Shown here one piece after another: positions 8,640 through 17,153 of a DNA stretch of 64,000 bases. Source of the stretch: Fibrobacterota bacterium. GTDB taxonomy: Bacteria > Fibrobacterota > Chitinivibrionia > Chitinivibrionales > Chitinispirillaceae. Location: positions 66,090 through 130,089 of the forward strand of contig JAEWVR010000017.1 of the NCBI GenBank assembly GCA_023459055.1, given 5' to 3'. Within the stretch, counting starts at the first letter, position 1; each line of letters starts with the position of its first letter. Made by a program: the position numbers and the translations under genes. The notes below the pieces were generated by a model. The model was not told where the DNA came from. It saw only the letters and a program-made list of their open reading frames with translations, and made no database searches.

Positions 8640-10478
8640 ATGAACAGAAACTTTAAGTTTAAGGGTTTAATTGCAGGCGCACTTTTGTGTGGTCTGATCG
8701 GCTGCGGTGGTGGCGAAAAGAAAGCCTCTACTACGAAAGAATCAGATGCTGGATCACCTTTCCCACGTTCAAAAACATTGTACCTCGCAGGTTCACAATG
8801 GGGAGATCCAACAACGTTTAATCCGATGGCTGATATATGGGCATCAACATGGCCGGTTGGTAAGGGTGCTTTCAATCTGGTATATGAACCACTTCTTTCT
8901 TTCAATGCACTTGATGGAAAGTTTGAGCCATGCCTTGGAACACTTGTTTCCAAGAGTGGTGATGAGATTGTTATCGATATCAATCCTGAAGCAAAATGGA
9001 GTGATGGTCAGAAGGTTACATCTGCTGATGTTAAGTTCATTAATGAAATAGGCCGTCGTTTCAAGGATGCACCTACAGCTATTAATGCTGAATACTTTAC
9101 AGAAATCAAAGTGGAAAAAGTTCAGAACAATGGTGTTGAAACTGAGCGTCTTACATTTGTCGTTGAGAAAAAGGTTCGGAATAATCCTCTGATTGTCCTT
9201 GACCATATCACACAAACCCGTATTTACCCGGCACATGTCTGGGAAAAGGCTCTTGCGGATAATGGTAATGATCTGAGTGCTGTGCAGAAAATCCAGGTTG
9301 ATGGATCCGCTGTTGTTTCGGGTCCCTACAAGACTGAAGCTGCAACAAATGAAAAGATTGTTCTAAAGCGTCGGGATGACTATTGGGGAAATAAAGCATT
9401 GTTCGGTGGTAAAATGCCTGCTCCGGAGTTTATCATCCATCCGATCTTCAAGAGCAACGATGCATTCGCAATTGCTTTGCAGAAGGGTGAACTTGATGGA
9501 TCACAGACATTTATTCCACGTATCTGGATGAAACAGAAAGATGGAGTAAAGACTTGGTTTGATCAGGCACCATATTTCCTCGCTGGTGCACTTCCGATTT
9601 TCGTAATGAACACAACAAAAGCTCCTACAAACGATAAAAATTTCCGTCGTGCAATGGCTGCAGCTATAAACTATAACGATGTAAAAGAACTCGCAGTTTC
9701 AGGTTATTCCCCGGATATTCAGCCTGGCCTTATTATGGCAGGAATCGGTATGGAAGGAAAGTACTTTAATGCTGATGATGCAAAACAGTTTGGTGTCAGC
9801 TATGATCCGGCACTTGCAAAGAAGATCCTTGCAGATGCAGGGTACAAGTCAGTTTATAAAGCCGATGGAACACTTGACTATATGACCGATAAAAAAGGGA
9901 CAAAACTTCCAACACTGTTTATCAAGTCGCCGGCTGGATGGTCTGACTGGGAAGCTATTGTTACTATAGCAGTTAAAGGTCTTCGTGCAGCAGGTATCGA
10001 TGCACGTGAGGGTTTTGTTGACGCAAGTCTTTACTGGCCTGCCCGTGGATCTGGTGATTTTGATATTCTTCTGACAAAACCGGATAATGCTGTGTTGCCA
10101 TCAACTCCATGGAGCCGTTTTTTCCAGGTTATGACATCAAGTACATGGAGACCGATCGGTCAGAATATGAATGAAAACTATGGCCGCTATAACAATCCGA
10201 AGTCAAAAGAATTTAATCCGATGGTTGAAAAACTGTTAAAAGAAATACCGACAATTTCAGATCCTGCAAAACTTGCTGAGGCATATCGTGCACTTAATAA
10301 GATTTTCATGATGGAACAGCCGGCAATTCCTCTTGCTTACCTGCCTGAACAGTTTTATGAATTCAGCGAGTCCCGTTGGACTGGCTGGCCAACTGCAGCA
10401 AATCCATATGCACCGCCACTTCTTCCATGGGTTGGTGCAAGTACAAAAATTCTATGGCAGTTACAGTTAGCAAAGTAA
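8640..10478 (+). CDS. ABC transporter substrate-binding lipoprotein, family 5 (Opp/Dpp type)
   Basis: This 612-residue protein starts MNRNFKFKGLIAGALL and has a lipobox LIGC, with Cys22 the likely lipidated residue, so it is anchored in the periplasmic space. The body has the family 5 signatures: FNLVYEPLLSFN, WSDGQKVTSADVKF, SGPYKTE, and a C-terminal ANPYAPPLLPW. Family 5 proteins bind peptides, but a well-known branch in thermophiles and other cellulolytic bacteria binds cellobiose and longer beta-glucans. The downstream glycosidase and cellobiose phosphorylase make an oligosaccharide ligand much more likely than a peptide. It is first in an operon with two permeases and two ATPases. Confidence 0.9.
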   Translation: MNRNFKFKGLIAGALLCGLIGCGGGEKKASTTKESDAGSPFPRSKTLYLAGSQWGDPTTFNPMADIWASTWPVGKGAFNLVYEPLLSFNALDGKFEPCLGTLVSKSGDEIVIDINPEAKWSDGQKVTSADVKFINEIGRRFKDAPTAINAEYFTEIKVEKVQNNGVETERLTFVVEKKVRNNPLIVLDHITQTRIYPAHVWEKALADNGNDLSAVQKIQVDGSAVVSGPYKTEAATNEKIVLKRRDDYWGNKALFGGKMPAPEFIIHPIFKSNDAFAIALQKGELDGSQTFIPRIWMKQKDGVKTWFDQAPYFLAGALPIFVMNTTKAPTNDKNFRRAMAAAINYNDVKELAVSGYSPDIQPGLIMAGIGMEGKYFNADDAKQFGVSYDPALAKKILADAGYKSVYKADGTLDYMTDKKGTKLPTLFIKSPAGWSDWEAIVTIAVKGLRAAGIDAREGFVDASLYWPARGSGDFDILLTKPDNAVLPSTPWSRFFQVMTSSTWRPIGQNMNENYGRYNNPKSKEFNPMVEKLLKEIPTISDPAKLAEAYRALNKIFMMEQPAIPLAYLPEQFYEFSESRWTGWPTAANPYAPPLLPWVGASTKILWQLQLAK

Positions 10479-10492
10479 ATTAAGGAATATAC

Positions 10493-11566
10493 ATGCTTAA
10501 ACAGTATCCTACATTACGGTATATACTGCAGAGAGGAGGGTGGTATTTTATCACCTTCGTCGTAGCAGTGGCGATTAATTTTTATCTTCCCCGACTTGGA
10601 AGCAATAATCCTGTGAAAATTATCATGGGTAATACTTCACAGGGGTTGAGTAGTGAAGCAGTCAAGGAAAAGGAAGAGAAATATCTGAAAGAGTTCGGAC
10701 TTGTCAAAGTAAAGAATGGCAAGATTGTCCGTAATGAAGACGGGAGTCCTGTTAAGGCATCTATTCTCGAACAGTTTATAAGTTATGTTGGAATGTGTTT
10801 CAAGGGTGACCTTGGAACATCATTCCAGAAGTATCCTAAAAAGGTGCTTGACGTAATAAAGGATGCTGTGCCATGGACAATTGCATTACAACTACCAACG
10901 ATTCTGTTTGGGTGGATTGTAGGAAACGTCCTTGGAGCACTGGCGGCATACAAGCGGGGTATCTTTGACAGAGTATTTTTTCCGGTTTCTCTGCTTTTGA
11001 GTTCATTACCGTTTTTTGTGTTCGGAATGCTCCTTGTTTACCAGTTTGCGGTTGTCTGGGACTGCTTCCCGGCGATGGGTGGATATGCTGGAGATCTTAT
11101 TCCAACGTTTTCATGGGCATTTTTCAGTTCTGCTGCGTACCACTATGTGCTTCCATTCTTTTCGATCTTCCTTATTGCTGCAGGTGGTCAGGCGATTGGA
11201 ATGCGTTCAATGGGTATTTACGAATTAGGAACAGATTATATAAAGTATGCAAAGTGGCTCGGGCTTAAAGAGACACGTATTATTGCATATCTGTTTAGAA
11301 ACGCGATGCTGCCGCAGCTCACCGGGCTTGCGCTTTCTCTTGGTACCATGATCGGTGGCGCACTGATTACAGAGATGATCTTCTCCTATCCGGGTCTTGG
11401 TATGGCGATGCTTACAGCAATTCAGAATAATGATTACCCAATGATTCAGGGGTGTACGCTGCTGATAACAGTCTGTGTGCTTATCGCTAACTTTACTGTT
11501 GATATTTTGATCGGATTCCTTGACCCGCGTGTTAAGGCTGGTTTACAGATTGGGAAGGGGAATTGA
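10493..11566 (+). CDS. ABC transporter permease (OppB/DppB type)
   Basis: Inner-membrane permease of 357 residues, first permease of the Opp/Dpp-type importer. It has an N-terminal membrane segment (WYFITFVVAVAINFYLPRLG) and a long periplasmic stretch containing the charged NGKIVRNEDGSPVK. A run of membrane helices follows, and the EAA-type coupling loop is YAKWLGLKETRIIAYLFRNA. The extracytoplasmic insertion between helices 1 and 2 is typical of this permease type in oligosaccharide-uptake variants. It lies 14 bases after the binding-protein gene and 3 bases before the next permease. Confidence 0.93.
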   Translation: MLKQYPTLRYILQRGGWYFITFVVAVAINFYLPRLGSNNPVKIIMGNTSQGLSSEAVKEKEEKYLKEFGLVKVKNGKIVRNEDGSPVKASILEQFISYVGMCFKGDLGTSFQKYPKKVLDVIKDAVPWTIALQLPTILFGWIVGNVLGALAAYKRGIFDRVFFPVSLLLSSLPFFVFGMLLVYQFAVVWDCFPAMGGYAGDLIPTFSWAFFSSAAYHYVLPFFSIFLIAAGGQAIGMRSMGIYELGTDYIKYAKWLGLKETRIIAYLFRNAMLPQLTGLALSLGTMIGGALITEMIFSYPGLGMAMLTAIQNNDYPMIQGCTLLITVCVLIANFTVDILIGFLDPRVKAGLQIGKGN

Positions 11567-11569
11567 CGC

Positions 11570-12403
11570 ATGAAACAGTTTTTAAGTCTATTCAAATCAC
11601 CGATGTTTGTAATTGGTTTTTCGCTTTTCATAGGGACACTGCTACTTGCACTTTTGGGCCCGTTGGTGTTTAACATTACAACGGAACGTGTAGGTGTGCA
11701 GTATGCACCACCATCAGGAAAATACTGGTTTGGCTGTGATGACCTCGGGCGGGATTATGTTTCTCTGCTCATTAAGGGCCTGCAGGCGTCACTGTATGTT
11801 GGATTTCTTGCCGGAATCATTGCAACTACACTTGGAACGCTTCTTGGAATATATGGTGGATTTAAGGGTGGGCTTGTTGATGATATCATAAATATGGTAA
11901 CGAATCTTTTTATCGTTATTCCATCAATTGTGATAATTATTCTTATCAGTGCAAGTTTTAGTGAAGGTCGCTCGCTGACTCTGATTGCAGTGATTATCGG
12001 TATGACTGCATGGACATGGAGCGCCCGTGCTGTTCGTGCACAATCATCAGCGCTTAAAAGTAAAGATCATATCTCACTTGCAAAGATGAATGGTGCGAAT
12101 ACGTTTGCGGTGATAACGCTTCATATTCTTCCCTATCTTGCATCATATGTATTCATGGTATTTATTCTTCAGGTAGCCACCGGAATTCTTACCGAGGCAG
12201 CTATTTCAATGATCGGGCTCGGGCCGCTTGACACAGTGTCACTTGGAACGATTCTCAATCAGGCTAAAAATAATGGTGCTCTCAGTGATGGTATATGGTG
12301 GGCGTTTATGCCTGCAACAGTAATAATAACAATAGTCGTGTTTGCATTATATCTGATTAATACGTCTGCTGAAGGCGTTTTCAATCCCCGCTTGCGAAAG
12401 TAA
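11570..12403 (+). CDS. ABC transporter permease (OppC/DppC type)
   Basis: Second inner-membrane permease of the importer, 277 residues. The segment WFGCDDLGRDYVSLLIKGLQ is the family's conserved periplasmic block (normally GTDxLGRD). Membrane helices follow with GFLAGIIATTLGTLLGIYGG, and ISLAKMNGANTFAVITLHIL is the ATPase-coupling loop. It pairs with the permease at 10493 to form the channel, energised by the two ATPases directly downstream (11-base gap). Confidence 0.93.
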   Translation: MKQFLSLFKSPMFVIGFSLFIGTLLLALLGPLVFNITTERVGVQYAPPSGKYWFGCDDLGRDYVSLLIKGLQASLYVGFLAGIIATTLGTLLGIYGGFKGGLVDDIINMVTNLFIVIPSIVIIILISASFSEGRSLTLIAVIIGMTAWTWSARAVRAQSSALKSKDHISLAKMNGANTFAVITLHILPYLASYVFMVFILQVATGILTEAAISMIGLGPLDTVSLGTILNQAKNNGALSDGIWWAFMPATVIITIVVFALYLINTSAEGVFNPRLRK

Positions 12404-12414
12404 ACAGGAAGTAT

Positions 12415-13386
12415 ATGGCAATATTTGAAGTTGATAATCTGAGTCTTCATTATCTTACCCGTTTCGGAAAGAAGATCCACGCGGTTACCGGTGTGACTTT
12501 CAATATGGAAAAGGGTGAGATACTTGGCATCGCCGGGGAATCCGGATGCGGCAAATCTACTCTTGTAAACGGTTTGATGGGCCTTTTTATTCCACCGTTA
12601 TATCCCACAACCGGTGATGTACGTGTGAATGGGGAATCGCTGATGAATCGTACGCCGAATGATATTCGTCAGAATGTTTTATCCCGTAAAGTGTCAATGA
12701 TTCCGCAGGGTGCGTTTAATGCGCTTAATCCTACACGTAAAGTAAAGGATATTGCAGCGGATGTAATGGCAGCTCATCTGAAAAATGTTGATAAAAAAGA
12801 GATCTACGATCGTCTGGTTGAACGGTTTAATCTTTTTGGAATGGATACGAAGAAAGTTCTGAATTCATTTCCGATTCAGTTAACAGCCGGAGAACGTCAG
12901 CGGTCAGTTATCGGCATATCAACGCTATTGAATCCTCAAATGGTTATCGCTGATGAACCAACGTCGGCGCTTGATGTTACAACGCAAAAAGTGGTAATAC
13001 GTCTGATATTCGATCTTCTTGAAAAAGGTATCTTCTCAACAATGATTTTTATCACCCATGAGCTTCCATTGTTGCGTCATGTGGCTGATAATATAGGTAT
13101 TATGTATGCAGGTGAGTTTGTCGAATATGGAACGACAGATCAAATCGTTTTTGATCCCCGTCATCCGTATACAAAAGCTCTGATGGGTGCGATGCTTAGT
13201 GCTGAGCCTGGTCAGAAGCAGAAAAAACCAACTGCTATTGAAGGTGCTCCGCCTAATCTGGGAAATCCGATTTTCGGATGCCGTTTTGCGGATCGCTGTC
13301 CGGTAGCAAAAGAGGATTGCAAAAAAAGTGAACAGGAAATCAGAATGGTCGCAGGAAGACAGGTGAGGTGTCAGTATGCAGAATAA
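12415..13386 (+). CDS. ABC transporter ATP-binding protein (OppD/DppD type)
   Basis: Cytoplasmic ATPase, 323 residues. Walker A is GESGCGKST, Walker B is MVIADEPTSALD, and the H-loop is IFITHE. The signature loop reads LTAGERQR rather than LSGGQxQR, a degenerate form also seen in some OppD-like subunits. The C-terminal extension GCRFADRCPVAKEDC is the Cys-containing oligopeptide_HPY tail. It overlaps the next ATPase gene by 11 bases. Confidence 0.93.
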   Translation: MAIFEVDNLSLHYLTRFGKKIHAVTGVTFNMEKGEILGIAGESGCGKSTLVNGLMGLFIPPLYPTTGDVRVNGESLMNRTPNDIRQNVLSRKVSMIPQGAFNALNPTRKVKDIAADVMAAHLKNVDKKEIYDRLVERFNLFGMDTKKVLNSFPIQLTAGERQRSVIGISTLLNPQMVIADEPTSALDVTTQKVVIRLIFDLLEKGIFSTMIFITHELPLLRHVADNIGIMYAGEFVEYGTTDQIVFDPRHPYTKALMGAMLSAEPGQKQKKPTAIEGAPPNLGNPIFGCRFADRCPVAKEDCKKSEQEIRMVAGRQVRCQYAE

Positions 13387-14161
13387 TATAGATATCTTTG
13401 CTGCAGAGAATTGTTCCTGCACATTCGGGCATGGCAAAAAGCTTGTCACCGCTGTCGATCATGTGACATTCAATATCAAGGATGAGGAAATTGTATCGCT
13501 GGTTGGTGGTTCCGGATGCGGCAAGAGCGTTCTTGCAAAGATTATGCTCGGAATTTATCACCCTACTACGGGTACTTTTAAGTATAAGGGCAGTCCTATC
13601 ACGAATCAGAGGCTTCACTGGAGGGAAGTGCAGGCGGTCTTCCAGGATCCGTTCAGCTGTTTTAATCAGTTCTTTACAATCAGGTCACAGTTGAAAGATT
13701 CACTTAATATTTTTCCGGATAAGCCGTCAGCAAAAGAAATTGATGATATTGTGGATCAGGCACTATTGGCTGTCAATGTTCAGCCGCCCGAAGTCGAGGG
13801 AAAATATCCATTCGAGTTAAGTGGTGGACAGATGCAGCGTATGCTTCTTGCGCGTATCTTCATTCTTCGTCCGAAAGTGCTCATTGCTGATGAGCCGACA
13901 TCAATGGTTGATGCCTGTGTGCGTGCAAATATTCTTGATTATCTTATGAAAATCAAGCAGGAACTCAAGATGACCATTGTGTTTATTACACATGATATCG
14001 GGCTTGCTTATTACGTTAGTGATCGTTTGTTTATCATGCATAAGGGTCAGATCGTTGAGCAGGGAACTCCCGATGAGGTGACACTTACACCGAAAAGTAA
14101 ACAGACACTTGAACTTCTCGACGATATACCTGATATACACAAACAGTGGATTAAAAGGTAA
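13376..14161 (+). CDS. ABC transporter ATP-binding protein (OppF/DppF type)
   Basis: Second ATPase of the importer, 261 residues. Walker A is GGSGCGKS, the signature loop is the canonical LSGGQMQR, and Walker B is VLIADEPTSMVD. It lacks the Cys-rich C-terminal tail of its partner and ends soon after ETPDEV-type sequence (EQGTPDEVTLTP). A heterodimer of one degenerate and one canonical signature site is expected with the upstream ATPase. It is the last transporter gene and is followed by a hairpin that could end transcription. Confidence 0.92.
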   Translation: MQNNIDIFAAENCSCTFGHGKKLVTAVDHVTFNIKDEEIVSLVGGSGCGKSVLAKIMLGIYHPTTGTFKYKGSPITNQRLHWREVQAVFQDPFSCFNQFFTIRSQLKDSLNIFPDKPSAKEIDDIVDQALLAVNVQPPEVEGKYPFELSGGQMQRMLLARIFILRPKVLIADEPTSMVDACVRANILDYLMKIKQELKMTIVFITHDIGLAYYVSDRLFIMHKGQIVEQGTPDEVTLTPKSKQTLELLDDIPDIHKQWIKR

Positions 14162-14183
14162 ATTGCATTACAAGTGCAATCCC

Positions 14184-14209
14184 GGGTGCGTATAACAACG
14201 TGCCCTTTT
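14184..14209 (+). terminator. Probable rho-independent terminator after the transporter operon
   Basis: GGGTGCGT and ACGTGCCC form an 8-bp RNA stem (two G-U pairs) around a 6-base loop, followed by TTTT. It lies 22 bases after the last ATPase gene. Confidence 0.5.
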
Positions 14210-14430
14210 ATGCTTATAATTTTACTTCTGCTTTTCTTATGTGATATGTAGTCACGTAATTCGGGTTTCTAATATTTTGAAGGGAATTATGGATACCATG
14301 GTTCCTTTTTTAAAAAACCACTTAATAATCTTACAAGAGTTGTGCAAATAATTAAAATTGTACCTTCGCATCACTGAACCGGAATCAGTTAAATTCATAC
14401 TAAAAATTATCAAAAATGAATTAAGGGTGA

Positions 14431-16977
14431 ATGGGAAAAATTATGAATACAGTGTATAGAATCTGTTTTGCTTTTGCTGCAGTGCTGATGATCTCAACAG
14501 TATCATTTGCAAGAGATAAGTCAAAGTCTGATAAAAAGAATAGCAATGGAAAAGAGGTTACATCACCGGATCTTACCGCGCGTCCGGCAGGTATCAATGA
14601 TGCAAAAGTGATCTTCAGGGATGATCTTCCAACTGGTGGTTTCTGCTATGTCTATGGTGGAAAAACCAACTATAAAGTACAGTCTGCAAAAAACGCTGAT
14701 AATAAAGCGATTCTTATATGTAATCTTGATAATTCAGACTATTGCGGTGTTACACTGGGGCTTGGTAACAGTATTGATGTAAGTACGCTGCGTAATGATG
14801 GCAAAAAAACGGCGGCACTTGCATTCTGGGCAAAGGGTAAGCCCGGAGTAAAACAGATTTATGTCGGCATTATCGATGATGAATCTGACAAAGCAAAGGT
14901 ACAAACCAAAACAATCCTTGGCGACTGGGGCGAGCTTGATACAACATGGAAATATTACATGATACCATTACGTAAATTTGCAGAGTCCGGAAAATACTGG
15001 GATGATTCAAAAAAATCGGAAGTTTCCGCAAATGTTGACTGGACAAAGATACGAGAGGTCCGGTTCTCAAATGGAAAGAATGAAAACAAGGTCGCGTCGG
15101 GTGAACCGGTTACCTTGTATGTTGATCATATAACAATTATTGACAGTATGCCATCAGACGGTGATGCCGGTGATAACGGGGCATCATTACAATCTGATAA
15201 GCCGGACATCATGTTGCATGATCTCGAATCACCGATTGATCAGAAATGGACCGGTAATCCCGGACCAAAATCGGAAGTCAAGTATGAGATAGTCAGCAGT
15301 GATGCACCAAATGGCGGTAAAAGTGCACTGAAGGTTACTTTTAAAATGAATGACTGGTGCGATATGCTATACCGTTACACCGATAATAATAGTCCATCGT
15401 CAATGCGTGATTGGTCAAAATATTGGGGTATCAAATTTGATATGTATTCTCCAAAGGGATTTCAACCGCTCAATCTGCAGGTTAATGATTCCGGTGATGA
15501 GCTCTTTATTGCAAGTACCGGTGGTCAAAAGGGCTGGACTGAAGTAATTGTTCCATTCAGTAGTTTTTACAAATTTCCCTATTATCAACCTCCTCAGGCT
15601 GTACAAAACGGAAAATTTGACAGGAATAATGTTATATCAATCGATTTCAAACCGTCCGGTGACGGTACTTCAGGATGGTTTATCATTGATAATGTTCGAC
15701 TCACCAACCAACGGGAGGCAAAGGTTGCGCCTGTTCTGGAAAATGTAGATCTCACTCTCCGTGGAGATTTCTCAAAAGTTATTACACAGTCAATTAATCC
15801 GGGAATTTTCGGAATTAACGTTGCACTTTGGGATGGTGATCTGCTGCAGTCCGAGACGTTTAAGCGGGTTAAAGATGTAAATCACTCAATCCTTCGTTAT
15901 CCCGGAGGTTTACGTGCCGATGATGACCACTGGAAAGAGGTGCTTGACAAGAAGGATGGGCTGGTTGATGCAGACGAGGTGATGGATTTTGCTGAAAAGA
16001 CCGGTAATTCGCTCATGGTTACCGTGAACTTTGGATCAGGTACACCAGAGGAAGCAGCGGCGTGGGTAAAGCATTATAATATCGATCAGAAGAAAAATGT
16101 CAGATACTGGGAAATCGGTAATGAACTGTATGGTGACTGGCACAATTTTCACTGCAGTGCTGAAGATTATGGAAAACGGAGTGTTGCATTCATTAAAGCG
16201 ATGAAAGCTGTGGATACGAAAATCAAATGTGCAGTTGTGTGGGTTCTTGATGGTGAATGGAATAAGAAGGTATTTGAATATGTAAAAAACGTTGCTGATG
16301 GTGTTATTATTCATCATTATCCACAGCATACCGGTGAGGAGAATGATGCCGGTTTGCTTGGTGCACCCCAGTCACTTAATGAGATTATTCCAGGAGTCAG
16401 AAAACAGTTAAAAGAGTATGGAGTCAGTGGCAGGCACTACCAGATATGGTTGACAGAGTGGAATTCTGTTGATTTCAAACCGGGTCCTCAGACTCTTGGG
16501 CTTGTGAACGGATTATTTGTTGCAGATTATCTCGGAATGCTTGCTGTTCATAATATTGAACATGCAGATTACTGGGACGTTCATAATGATCTCACAGAGC
16601 AGGGTGGTGACTATGGATACTTGTCAAGAACCGGTGCTCCTGATGGCAGCAATGTTCCGAGAGCTTCTTATTGGGCGTTCCGGATGGCAAGTGAGAGTCT
16701 CAGAGGGAAACTTGTCGAATCAAAATCGGCCGACGAATTTGTCACGACATACTTGTCAAACAACAGTGGCATTAAATCGCTTATGATCGTAAATAAGTAT
16801 CCAAAAACGAAGGCAAATATTACATTAAATATTCCCGGTTTCAAAGGTGCTGCTACCATACGACAGCTTGTTGAATCCAATAAGGCATCGGGACCGTCAG
16901 TGGAACAACTTGAGGTTAAAGAGGGTATGAAGCTAACGGTTCCTTCATATTCAATAACAACAATTATGTTGAAGTAA
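14431..16977 (+). CDS. Exported GH-A clan glycoside hydrolase (GH51-like) with two N-terminal carbohydrate-binding-like domains
   Basis: This 848-residue protein has a signal peptide (cleavage likely after VSFA, residue 27). Two beta-sandwich, CBM-like modules follow at about 55-238 and 258-425. The catalytic barrel spans about 440-760. WEIGNE (Glu565) is the likely acid/base and IWLTEWN (Glu676) the likely nucleophile, as in GH-A clan enzymes such as alpha-L-arabinofuranosidases and related endoglucanases. A short beta domain ends the chain. AAGGG lies just before the ATG at 14431; a second ATG at 14443 has its own GGGA and may be the real start. It sits between the oligosaccharide importer and the GH94 phosphorylases, so it probably trims plant-wall glycans to importable oligomers. 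The exact substrate is uncertain. Confidence 0.8.
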   Translation: MGKIMNTVYRICFAFAAVLMISTVSFARDKSKSDKKNSNGKEVTSPDLTARPAGINDAKVIFRDDLPTGGFCYVYGGKTNYKVQSAKNADNKAILICNLDNSDYCGVTLGLGNSIDVSTLRNDGKKTAALAFWAKGKPGVKQIYVGIIDDESDKAKVQTKTILGDWGELDTTWKYYMIPLRKFAESGKYWDDSKKSEVSANVDWTKIREVRFSNGKNENKVASGEPVTLYVDHITIIDSMPSDGDAGDNGASLQSDKPDIMLHDLESPIDQKWTGNPGPKSEVKYEIVSSDAPNGGKSALKVTFKMNDWCDMLYRYTDNNSPSSMRDWSKYWGIKFDMYSPKGFQPLNLQVNDSGDELFIASTGGQKGWTEVIVPFSSFYKFPYYQPPQAVQNGKFDRNNVISIDFKPSGDGTSGWFIIDNVRLTNQREAKVAPVLENVDLTLRGDFSKVITQSINPGIFGINVALWDGDLLQSETFKRVKDVNHSILRYPGGLRADDDHWKEVLDKKDGLVDADEVMDFAEKTGNSLMVTVNFGSGTPEEAAAWVKHYNIDQKKNVRYWEIGNELYGDWHNFHCSAEDYGKRSVAFIKAMKAVDTKIKCAVVWVLDGEWNKKVFEYVKNVADGVIIHHYPQHTGEENDAGLLGAPQSLNEIIPGVRKQLKEYGVSGRHYQIWLTEWNSVDFKPGPQTLGLVNGLFVADYLGMLAVHNIEHADYWDVHNDLTEQGGDYGYLSRTGAPDGSNVPRASYWAFRMASESLRGKLVESKSADEFVTTYLSNNSGIKSLMIVNKYPKTKANITLNIPGFKGAATIRQLVESNKASGPSVEQLEVKEGMKLTVPSYSITTIMLK

Positions 16978-17000
16978 TGTTTTTGCAAATAATAACTTTT

Positions 17001-17036
17001 GCTTCCGGCTGAATTGTATTGTCGGGAGCTTTTTTT
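17001..17036 (+). terminator. Rho-independent terminator after the glycoside hydrolase gene
   Basis: GCTTCCGGC pairs with GTCGGGAGC (G-U pairs included) around an 11-base loop and is followed by seven T. It separates the glycosidase gene from the phosphorylase pair, which therefore needs its own promoter in 17037-17153. Confidence 0.8.
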
Positions 17037-17153
17037 ATGATGATACTATGTGGCAGTTAAATCGCATATATATAGATTGGTGAATGTATATTTGTGTAGC
17101 TGTTTTCAGCGTTAATAACCAAAATTTTAATAAAACCAACAGAGGGGCTAAGA